The notes beneath the pieces were generated by a model. It ran no database searches. It had not been told where the DNA came from and worked only from the letters and a program-made list of their open reading frames with translations. Of a DNA stretch of 64,000 bases, positions 35,110-43,550 are shown one piece after another (position 1 is the first letter of the stretch; every line of letters begins with the position of its first letter). Source of the DNA: Russula earlei. Lineage: Eukaryota > Basidiomycota > Agaricomycetes > Russulales > Russulaceae. A program made the position numbers and the translations under genes. The stretch is from assembly GCA_025769875.1 (NCBI GenBank), contig JAGFNK010000050.1, forward strand, positions 114,698 to 178,697, read 5' to 3'.

Positions 35110-35640
35110 TTAACCAACTTTACGCATTTCTTGATTCAACCGATTCAACGTTTGAACACTCTCCGAGGTTTGGTAGTTCTTATGGAGGCCATCCGCCGTA
35201 TCATACAGTTCATTCATGAGCTGATGATGGTTGTCCGTAGTCGACCAATATTCGTCACCCCCATCTTGGTTGAGCTTGTCGAGCTTATGGTTCGACTGAT
35301 CAATCTGCTCATGTATTTCCTTTAATCTCTCGAAATATTTCGGAGGCACGTTTTCCTGTGCTCCCTTCGGCCTTTTGCGAGGTAACGTCAATTTCAGGGG
35401 AGAAAGAGGACTGAAGAGGTTGGCGTACTTTCTTTTTGGTCGCAGCTGCATCCATGTTTCTTCAAGATGATCAAGGTCGGCCCCATGAAGAGGTTTAAGC
35501 TTTCCAGCCTGAGTTCTGCGAGGTGACGTCAATTTCAGGGGAGAAAGAGGACTGAAGCGGTTGGCGTACGCTGAAGAAGCATGCGCGAACAATGGAGCGA
35601 TGCCAACGGCAAGGCAGAACATGGCCAAAACATGTCGCAT
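35110..35640 (-). CDS. Secreted repeat protein with dibasic sites, candidate Kex2-processed precursor (SSP2)
   Basis: A 176-residue single-exon frame. MRHVLAMFCLAVGIAPLFA is a signal peptide with likely cleavage after AHA or SSA. Directly after it comes repeat 1, YANRFSPLSPLKLT, then SPRR. After a spacer (LKPLHGADLDHLEETWMQL) and the basic PKRK comes repeat 2, YANLFSPLSPLKLT, then LPRKR. The C-terminal half is hydrophilic and rich in Asn, Gln, Asp and Lys, with heptad-like helices (FERLKEIHEQIDQSNHKLDK). Both repeats are thus bounded by signal-peptidase or basic Kex2-type sites, as in fungal kexin-processed peptide precursors. It is paralogous to SSP1. A TTTTATACC box lies near 35797 on the plus strand. 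Function unknown; effector or signalling peptide are inferences. Confidence 0.6.
   Translation of the reverse strand: MRHVLAMFCLAVGIAPLFAHASSAYANRFSPLSPLKLTSPRRTQAGKLKPLHGADLDHLEETWMQLRPKRKYANLFSPLSPLKLTLPRKRPKGAQENVPPKYFERLKEIHEQIDQSNHKLDKLNQDGGDEYWSTTDNHHQLMNELYDTADGLHKNYQTSESVQTLNRLNQEMRKVG
35383..35575. repeat. Internal direct repeat in SSP2 (two 50-bp units)
   Basis: The 50-bp units at about 35383-35432 and 35520-35569 differ at only about two positions (GAGGTAACGTC versus GAGGTGACGTC at the left, CTGAAGAGG versus CTGAAGCGG near the right). They encode the Pro/Ser/Leu peptide repeat of SSP2 and are separated by about 87 bp of unique sequence. Confidence 0.85.
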
Positions 35641-36031
35641 TGTTATTTATGAACGACGAGAATATAGATTGTTGAATGGAAGTTGTCGAGTCCAAGTTTG
35701 AAAGACAGTGGCGTAGAAAGTTTAGAAAGTTGTCGGTACCAGTACCAACTAGTTTGGGAGCACAGCTGGAGAGAAATTGTAATTGTAGGCATGGTTTTAT
35801 ACCGGAGCTGCTTGGCTATGCTCCGATCGGAACGGATCGCCAGCTGGGAGTGCATCGATGGCCGGATCGGCTCGATGTCGAGAAACCGGCCCCGTGATGC
35901 CACAAAAAAAATAGGATCTCGTGAGCACGCCTCGTGTTGTGGTGATCCTGTACTGTTCTCTTGTCTTTCACACATTGCCATAGGTTCCTACTCAGATATA
36001 GCATGCACTCACAGATATAATCTTTGTATGT

Positions 36032-36102
36032 GCATATCAACTCGGTCATGCATATCAACTCGGTCATGCATATCAACTCGGTCATGCACATCAACTACTC
36101 AT
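36032..36102. repeat. 18-bp tandem repeat, four units
   Basis: Three exact copies of GCATATCAACTCGGTCAT run from 36032 to 36085, and a fourth degenerate copy (GCACATCAACTACTCAT) follows to 36102. The stretch lies in a gene-free spacer just outside the repeat-rich half of the window. Confidence 0.9.
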
Positions 36103-36204
36103 GATACTGATACAACTCAGTTCCCAGTTCTCTTTGGAGAATGAGGTTTTTTAGTGCTCACAAGAAGGACACATATCATGATTAGGGCTGCGTAGATAGT
36201 GATG

Positions 36205-36350
36205 TTGGCGGCTCGGCTCAAAGCCGCAAGCCGGCCGGGGCCGGGGGCCGAGCTGGGAGCCGAGCCGACATGGGTGTCAACGGCTCGGAGGGGCTCACGG
36301 CTCAGGCTTGAGGTATGGAAAGCCTGAAGCCATGACCCAAGCCGCGGCTT
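36205..36350. repeat. GC-rich degenerate CGGCTC/GAGCCG block
   Basis: This stretch is dominated by interleaved GGCTCGG, GCCGAGC and AAGCCG words in both orientations, so it can fold on itself extensively. It marks a sharp composition change from the genic left part to the CpG-poor, repeat-rich right part. No coding frame is supported. Confidence 0.6.
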
Positions 36351-36734
36351 TTGGTGGCTGAATTCACACCTCTGTGCAAGTCTTCATGTTATGGACACAC
36401 CTGCAGGGTGGCTGACTCTATGCATCAGACTGAACATGCTCGCTCAACAACTGCATGAATTTTGTGGTGGTCCTTCATCAATGCCACCTGGAAGGGCATC
36501 TTGCCCTTTCGGTTGTGCGCCTGCAGTTCTCCGCCTTCTCTAGTGAAAGCTGCACAACTACCGCCATACCTCTCCCCCACTATGACACCATGTGACCTTC
36601 AGGAAACCGGCCTGGCCCGGTTCATGAATTTTATAGACTGGTCTGTTGTGGTTGCCCCACAGTCACTGGACCAGTTCAGATCAGTTTATAACTGGACCAG
36701 ACTGCACATTTATAATGATATAATGTAACATTAG

Positions 36735-36890
36735 GGGCATTCCAAGTAGCCACTTATTGGGCACTTATTTTGTTACTTATTTGTCACTTATTTGCATTTT
36801 ACTGCCAAATTGGCAATAAGTAACTGTAATAAGTAACAAATAAGTGACAAATAAGTACTACTCTGAAACCCCCCCTCCTGAGAATTCAAC
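36735..36890. repeat. Imperfect inverted repeat, MITE-like
   Basis: Left-hand GGGGCATTCCAAGTAG and TTATTTGTCACTTATTTG are mirrored by right-hand CAAATAAGTGACAAATAA and CTACTCTGAAACCCC. The whole 150-bp unit can form a hairpin around an ACTGCCAAATTGGCAA centre. The size suits a miniature inverted-repeat element, but a clear target duplication is not seen. Confidence 0.5.
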
Positions 36891-38052
36891 GATAAGTAGC
36901 AAATACAGTAATGACTTATTCTGAGTGTCCATGGGTCTGGCATTCCCTTCAGCACCACATACTGATTTTGAATTGCAAAGTTGACTCAGAAAGATTGAAG
37001 TTGTCATGGTGTGCACTGTTCACCATGCCTGCCACATCAAAATGGACATGCATTCTCAAGGATGTCTTGAACTATCATGTCCAGCAGAAGTGGGCTTGTA
37101 CAAGAGAGGAAACAGAGAGAAAAGGGAAGTCTTGAGAGTCATTCACACAGGCAGATAGAGACAAAAAGGGAAACATGGGCACAAAAACTTGTTATTCAGA
37201 ACAGTAGCTACTGGTCCTTATGTATTGTAGCTAATGTGAGAGGGAACTGGGTAACCATCCTCAGTCAAAGCATCTTGAGTGAGTCTTCGACCTTGTGTGC
37301 ATGTGATCCCATCATCACAAAGGGGGGTGTGCATGTTCTGAGGTGTTGTCATGTGTTGGAATGCAGGTGCAGTGTGGGGAATGCATCATTGTGTGGTATT
37401 GCCAGGCATTGGCCATGTTCCTGTTATTGAGGGGTAAAAAGTATTGCAGGGATCAGGCATGGACTGGGTATGGACATGTGCATGTTTTTGGTGATCGTGG
37501 CATTGAGGTGACAGGTGTAACGATGCTAGGCTTTGAAAGAATATAGTAGGAGGCTGTATGTACTGTAAAGAGTAGAAGAAGTGTTACTGGTGGCAATGAG
37601 TGGGCACTAGTCAGCATGGCTGAAATGCCATGCAAGGGTGGTCATCCAGCTTTCAAGCATTGGGGGGCTTTTGCCTGATGAGGCAGTGGTGGGTGGGCAT
37701 GCTCGTGCATGTGGGTGGTAGCATTGTCGGAGGTGGAGGAGTGGGTGTGCGCATTGAGGGTGAGAGGTGGAGGGCTAGGTGTGTGTGTCAAAGGTGAGAG
37801 GTGGAGGGCATGGAGGCGTTTGTGTGCTTGACATGGTGGTGTGAGAGAGGGAGTTGCAGGCACATGTGTCAGGTGTTCAGTGGTAATGTTGTTGGAGGTG
37901 GAGGAGAGGGTGTGGAGGCATTTGCATGTGTGATGTAGTGAGAGAGAGGGAGTTGTGCATGCACATGCCTGTCATTGTTGGTTGGGTTGAAAAAAAGAGG
38001 CTCTTGTTTTGCAGGTTGCCCTAGTGACTGAGCCAAGCATGCACATGTTGCA
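36891..38052. repeat. CpG-poor, G/T-rich repetitive DNA
   Basis: No supported gene. From about 37680 to 37970 imperfect units recur, each with GAGAGAGGGAGTTG followed by a (G)CACATG word; the best pair starts near 37825 and 37930. CG dinucleotides are very rare here compared with the left half. Open frames at 36911-37135 and 37077-37430 overlap in different frames and lack motifs. Confidence 0.5.
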
Positions 38053-38140
38053 CTAAGATTGCACAGGTGTGGGTGGGGTGGCCACTGTCAGCTCCCAGAT
38101 TTGTGACCTGAAGCAGCAAGTGGCAAGAGATGCCCAAAAC

Positions 38141-38497
38141 TCACCTGCTGGTTTGCCCATCCATGTGATGCCACCTATGATGCCCCTCCCCTCCCACCCC
38201 ATGGTCCATGCTGTCTTCTGGTGGCTGACCCTGTGCTGCACCTTCAGGCAGGCTGATGAACCTGGGCACCAGCTTGAGCTCCATGGCAATCATTGTGCAT
38301 GCATATGTCTCTTGTGGGTCTGCAGTGGCAGTGGTGGCCCCATTGGCACCATTGCCTGTTGTGGTGGTGGTGGCTGCCGGCCACTGCGATGGGCCCAGCA
38401 CATTGCACTCAAACACATCCCACTCCATCTCAAATTGGGACTTGGGTGCCACCACATCATGGCTGATCTCTGTGTCCTGGTCCTGGTCCTGGTCCAT
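38141..38497 (-). CDS. Hypothetical protein in repeat-rich DNA
   Basis: A 118-codon frame starting MDQDQDQDTEISHDVV with the segment ETYACTMIAMELKLVPRFIS. The N-terminal Asp-Gln repeats reflect TCCTGG repeats on the plus strand. A proline-rich continuation is readable in another frame further left. It may be a fragment of an old mobile-element gene. No family recognised. Confidence 0.25.
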   Translation of the reverse strand: MDQDQDQDTEISHDVVAPKSQFEMEWDVFECNVLGPSQWPAATTTTTGNGANGATTATADPQETYACTMIAMELKLVPRFISLPEGAAQGQPPEDSMDHGVGGEGHHRWHHMDGQTSR

Positions 38498-39094
38498 CCC
38501 ATTTTCCTCTTTGTCTTGTGCCCCCCCAGGAGGTCATGGTGGCATTGGTGTTGGCATTGGCAGCAGGTGTGCAGGATCTGAGAAAATGTCAGCAGGGAAG
38601 GGACGAGATGATGTCTCGTGTTCCACAGTGTGCTGCCTCTTCCTAGGATGCCTGACCTCTGTTGCTGTCATCATCATCACTCAACAGCATCCATATAGTT
38701 GAGGGTTGGATAGAGGCATAGAGGCCTGAGTGTGCAAGCCATAGGGCCCACAGTGGGTAAGCAAATGGGAGACAACTTGCATACTGAGTGGTGGTGTAAA
38801 AAAAAAAAAGAAACCACAGAAATGAAAACAAAATAATGCACATGCAAATCCATTTCAGCTGAGTCAGAAATGTGGGTAATGAGGTGGAGGCTTGTCCAGG
38901 GAGGCAGGTAGTCATGTTGGCCACTGAGAGAGGTTTAGTGGGAAGGAGAGGGGAGGAGAGGATGAGAGAGTGTGAGTGAATGAAACAAAAAACCCACCCC
39001 TGCAGATACCACTGACACAGCTACAGTTTGGTTGCCATTGGTATGGTCTGGTTGGGTCCACAGTCTGATTTCGGTCCAATGGACCAGACTTTTA

Positions 39095-39305
39095 GGCCCC
39101 ATTTACCAACTGAGAATTCTTGAATCTTGAACTTGAACTTGGATTTTGGTATTTTCCAGGGGTGACAGGAGTCACAGGCGTGATGAACAATAACTTGATT
39201 AACTAATATGAGTTTCTTTAATTATAATTTCTTTAATTATAATTATGAGCTCTTTCCCACCAGATTTGCAAATTCGCTTGTTGTGATTGCATATTCATGT
39301 GTGTG
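39095..39305 (+). repeat. Left terminal inverted repeat of Harbinger element
   Basis: This 211-bp arm is the reverse complement of 43241-43451 with a few mismatches. Inside it are two direct AATTATAATT-type units (around 39218-39245) that also occur in the right arm. The outer end is GGCCCC. Confidence 0.88.
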
Positions 39306-39312
39306 AAGTTAG

Positions 39313-41630
39313 ATGTCCGCATACTTGGAGTTGACTTGGGAGTCAGTACTTGGCTTTGTTCAGGACTTTCCCTCCATTGTCTTTTTCCGTGTATGTGTGG
39401 CATGCGTTTTTCTCTCGCCTTCTTTTTTTAATCCCCTCCTCCCTCCATACCTCCTTTGTTTGGTACCCCCATCATACGTGCAGACCCGCTCAGCCTCTGA
39501 TTCTTCTGTGGGAGAAAGTCAAGCAGATGGTAACGCCACATGGACAACTAAGGAATGAAGCAGCCTTTTTAGATTTTCTTTTGGAGCATAGGGACGAAAT
39601 GACCTCCAACTCTATGTTCAAGGACCACATCTTCAACGACACAGCCTCTCAGATCAACCCCCTTTGTGAGAAGGGTGGCATCAAGACTGGGAGTGTCAAG
39701 ACTCACTGTTGAACAATCCAGTTCAAGAGTGAGGGAGAAGCTCAAAGATGAGTCGATAGACGTCCAATACTGCGTGCGCAAGGAGAAGGGTCCAAAGCAG
39801 TGCTAAGTACCAGAGAGGTACCGTCACTGGTAGATTCAAGCAGTTACGCAGGGAAGAGGCCAGAGTGGTCACAAGGGGACAGTCCTTAAAGGAGTATCCC
39901 AGGAGTAGAGAGTGCTGTAAACAAATGGACAGTCTGGAGACTGTCCGCTACTTTATTGAGCACTTATATACTACAGGAGGACTGCTAAATAGGGAACAAG
40001 TCATAACCTTGTTATCAAGCACAATTGCCAGGATGAGTAAGATTGGAGAATGCTTACTGAGCATGCTCAGTCATGCTCAGTAAGCTGCTGAGTAAGGAGG
40101 CTCTTGTTGATGAGTAAGAGCCATTACTGTTCACGTGTTCACTGTCCTAGTACACATGCGAAGCACCTGATTCATTTACTGTTAGTTAGTTTAGGGCCGG
40201 TCATTTGAGGACTTGTAGTTTGCTTTGGGAATTAGAGTTGCTTATAAGGTCCCTTATATAGTTCTATTAGGGTCATTAGAGTCGACCCTAATACTTATAT
40301 TAAGGTCCTTAGTATTGTTCCATAGTTCGCTCTATGGTTATTAGAGTCAGTCTAATAACACATTGTAGGCCTGTTAGTATCCTGTTAGTGTCTCTTGTAG
40401 AGCACTTAGAGTCATCATAAGGGGTCCTTAAGGAGGCTATAATGCTGTCCTTTATTGCTAAAAGGGTTGCCACTAAGTAGGGCTTGCTGTATGTCGATTG
40501 CGCCGAGAATCGCTCGTGTGACAATGTGCGCGCGATATTGTGGACACCTCTACTCACCCCTTTTGTCCGTGTGAACAGGGTGACACCATAGAGGTTGGGT
40601 TTCCTCTAGTAAGGAAGGGTCCTTCAAGGGCCCTCTCCAGAGAATGGTTCATGACAGGGAGCACATGCAAAACAAAATGGAACAGGGTGCTGTATTGTCC
40701 TCTTCATCCCTTCCCTCAACGCTGACGCCATCCAACAGTTGAAGACTGAATACAGTATCATCTCCTTCCTCAAGCTACAGTCTGGGTTTCCCTGGGATGA
40801 TGAGAAAGGAGTGGATGTAGGGTTAGAAATGGAGGGGCAGTGGGCTGATTTAGTCAAGGTGTGTGTATAACTCCTGCTTCTTTAACAACATCTGACCTTA
40901 GCAGAAAAAACCAAGCACCAAGAAGTACTGCAACAAGGGCTGGTCACATTGCGAGGCTATGGAGTCTCTCGTTGGATTGAAATCCAAAGGCAAAAGTGCC
41001 TATCAGGGTACACAGCAAACACTTTGTGCAGATTCAGATCCTCCATCCCAGTCACCTTCTCGTCTGTCCCCCAACTCATTTGGATCTCAATTTGATGGTG
41101 GTGTGTTTCTCATCAACTTCACTGTCAAATGCCTCTCCTCTCACCCTGCTTCTCAGTTCGGAAGCATAGATCTGATCATGTCTCTGTAAGTGAAATGTCA
41201 AGCAAAAGACAAAGGACCGACACTGTGGCATCCGCTGTTGTTGGTATGTCAGCGGTCATGAACAGGGTCATTGAGTCCTTTGACTCGACTGTGCAAGCTC
41301 TCAATGAGCCCGAACCCAAGCCCACCCTTGAAGCTGCACCCTCACTTGGTGAACAACTTGGGAATGTGTCTACGGGTGCTGTTGTACCTGTGCTTATGAT
41401 GGTTCCTGAGCATGTGTGTCAGGTTGCTGGCAGTCAAAACCCTTGCCACTGATATCAAGGATGGTCACTGGCTGCCAATGGGTGACATTGTCCCAGCACT
41501 CAGCCTCCTCTCCAATGGCAATATTGCAGATGTTGATAGTTACCTCACATTTGGATTAGATAAGGATCCAGAATTGCGCAATCTTGCATGTCAATACATA
41601 TGTAATATGTTAGCACAAACCAAATTGTAA
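39313..41630 (+). pseudogene. Myb/SANT-like transposition protein, broken
   Basis: The DNA-binding partner ORF of Harbinger elements. It reads ATWTTKE, then after a one-base frameshift EAAFLDFLLEHRDEM and FNDTASQINPL, then KTGS, where the solo LTR cuts in at 39694. Past the LTR the Myb-like helix resumes with TCKTKWNR, then SFPWDD-like sequence (SGFPWDDEKGVDV) and, over a short intron near 40862, STKKYCNKGWSHCEAMESL. The C-terminal part, in shifted frames, contains SSKRQRTDTVASAVVGMS and ends DVDSYLTFGLDKDPELRNLA. Frameshifts and the LTR rule out function. Confidence 0.75.
39694..40656 (-). mobile_element. Solo LTR, family 1, copy a
   Basis: 963 bp starting TGTCAAGAC and ending TTCATGACA, flanked by the exact 5-bp duplication GGGAG (39689-39693 and 40657-40661). 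Read on the minus strand it has a TATATAAG promoter (about 39975-39965), an AATAAA-like signal and a short GACAGTC-type hairpin, the normal U3-R-U5 layout. It also holds the perfect palindrome ACTGAGCATGCTCAGT at 40056-40071. It is inserted in the Harbinger Myb-like gene. No internal retroelement sequence remains. Confidence 0.88.
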
Positions 41631-41847
41631 TTGTAATTTCAAATATCATGTTGTCATGTGTTATGTGTATGTAAAATAAATTTATCATTGATGGTATCAT
41701 GCAGTCACAGGGTGGACTGAGTCCATCTATGCTGACTCAGTCTGCTTGGCGGCAAAGAAAAACTTTCAAAGCATTGCATTGTCCATCCCATCATTTCCCC
41801 CCCCAATGCCCAATCAATGACTGGTAAAGAAGCGATGCCAATGACTT

Positions 41848-43082
41848 GTGGTCCTCTTGCATATGTCAACTCTTGTCTTGCTTTGCTGTGAAGCATATAT
41901 GCAACTCCTCCAAGCCATCTGTCCTCGTCGTATTCCATATCACACATCAGCATTAACTGGGGCTGCGTGGGTTCATGAACTACTCACTGGCCATCCAGAG
42001 CGCATTCGGAGCGAGCTTGGAGTACATAAACATGTCTTTGACACCCTCTGGCGGACCATCCAAAACCTTGGTGTTGCCTCATCACAACATGTCCTAATTG
42101 AAGAACAAATTGCCATCTTCCTCTATACTGCTGTTACAGGGCTGTCATCAACTCATGTCAGAGAGCATTTCCAGTGGTCACCCCACACCATTTCAAAGTA
42201 TGTATCACTTGGGTTTCTTCACACTTGTTCTGACAGGCAGTTAGGTATTTTAAAAAAATTCTTGGAGTTCTCTCAAGCCCCCCCTTCTATACCACATTTG
42301 TGCAGCTCCCTGATGCCAATTCGCCCCCTCACCCCTTTATCTGAAGTAACCCCAAGCTCTATCCATATCTCAAGGATGCCCTAGGCGCTGTCGATGGCAC
42401 ACATATCAAGTGTTCTGCCACTGCTGAGGAGCATGACATGGCGAGGAACCACAAAGGAGTAATCACACAGAACTGCCTTGTGGCATGTTCTTTCGACCTC
42501 CGCTTCACCTATCTCCTGACTGGTTGGGAGGGTTCCACTGCTGATGCGACACTCTTCCTTGACACACAACTTTCTGATTTTTTTATCCCAAGCGGAAAGT
42601 ATTATCTCAGCGATGGAGGCTTTGCCTCATCAGATGTACTCTTCTCACCCCTTATCGAGGTGTGCGGTACCATCTCGCCAAATGGGGTCGCACAAACACA
42701 AGGTAATGTTTCTTGTCTCTTGAGTTTTCTCACTGACATTTGTCCCAGGCCACGCACGTGTGAGGAGTTGTTCAATCTGCGTCATGCTCAAGCTCACAAT
42801 GTCGTAGAACGCATCTTTGGAATCCTCAAGTGATGGTTCCAATTACTCGATCGTCCCCTTAACTATAACATGTCAATTCAGGTGCGCATCCCAGCTGCAC
42901 TTGCAGCACTGCACAATTTTATTTGTGAGTATGATCCTAGGGAGATTTCTGCCTTCGATGATGTGGCTGAGCTCCACATGGGCTCTCAAGATGAGGAGGA
43001 GGCTGGTGAACTTGCTGAAGGCCCAGTCACACAGTGTGAGAGGGGAGCAAGTGAATCACAGGTGAGACAGAATTGCTGGTGA
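41848..43082 (+). pseudogene. PIF/Harbinger DDE transposase, broken
   Basis: DDE_Tnp_4-type nuclease. The helix-rich N-terminal part has YHTSALTGAAWVHELLTGHP, EEQIAIFLYTAVTGLSS and HFQWSPHTISKY. The first catalytic Asp is in GAVDGTHIKC (about 42388-42410), the second in YYLSDGGF (about 42601-42624) and the Glu in NVVERIFGILK (about 42799-42830). All three catalytic residues are still encoded. Inactivating changes include a frame break and stop near 42340 and a TGA at 42831-42833, where relatives have an Arg before WFQLLDRPL; CGA to TGA would explain it. The tail PAALAALHNFICEYDP follows. Confidence 0.82.
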
Positions 43083-43240
43083 CATGTGGGAGCAATATGT
43101 GAGAATGAGAATTCGAAGGGCGCATGTTGACTACCATAGAATTTCATGTATGTACAAACTATGCCCTCCACATCGCCATCTGGCCAACACGATGTAGAAA
43201 TTTTTTTTTTACAAATCATGTGTTACCTCATGCGAATATG

Positions 43241-43451
43241 CACACACATGAATATGCAATCACAACAAGTGAATTTGCAAATCTGGTGGGAAAGAGCTCA
43301 TAATTATAATTAAAGAAATTATAATTAAAGAAACTCATATTAGTTAATCAAGTTATCATTCATCACGCCTGTGACTCCTGTCACCCCCAGAAAATACCGA
43401 AATCCGAGTTCAAGTTCAAGATTCAAGAATTCTCGGTTGGTAAATGGGGCC
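43241..43451 (-). repeat. Right terminal inverted repeat of Harbinger element
   Basis: The reverse complement of the left arm, ending GGTAAATGGGGCC before the TTA duplication. A poly-T run (about 43200-43210) lies just inside it. Confidence 0.88.
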
Positions 43452-43550
43452 TTAAACACTATGCAGGATGTACTGAATAGGTCCTCACCACTATACCAGC
43501 CCACATTTGTCACAGGACCAAATCTTTGTAAGCTACTATATATGGAAATG

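Larger units (their letters stand above)
39095..43451 (+). mobile_element. PIF/Harbinger DNA transposon (degenerate, LTR-interrupted)
   Basis: A 4357-bp element flanked by TTA on both sides (39092-39094 and 43452-43454), the target duplication typical of PIF/Harbinger. The terminal inverted repeats are about 211 bp each and begin GGCCCCATTTACCAAC. It carries the two genes expected of the superfamily: a Myb/SANT-like protein followed by a DDE nuclease, both on the plus strand and both broken. A 963-bp solo LTR (39694-40656) with its own GGGAG duplication sits in the first gene; without it the element would be about 3.39 kb. Confidence 0.88.

Noticed and set aside
34794..35117. 107-codon minus-strand frame next to SSP2
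   Set aside because: Ser/Leu/His/Arg-rich composition follows local purine/pyrimidine bias, and there is no link to SSP2.
36032..36102. Short regular repeats that could suggest a CRISPR array
   Set aside because: The units are directly adjacent tandem copies with no spacers, and the genome is fungal.
39694..40656. Family-1 repeat as a DNA transposon or MITE
   Set aside because: It has TG...CA ends, 5-bp duplications, TATA plus polyadenylation-like signals and no inverted repeats of useful length, so a solo LTR fits better.
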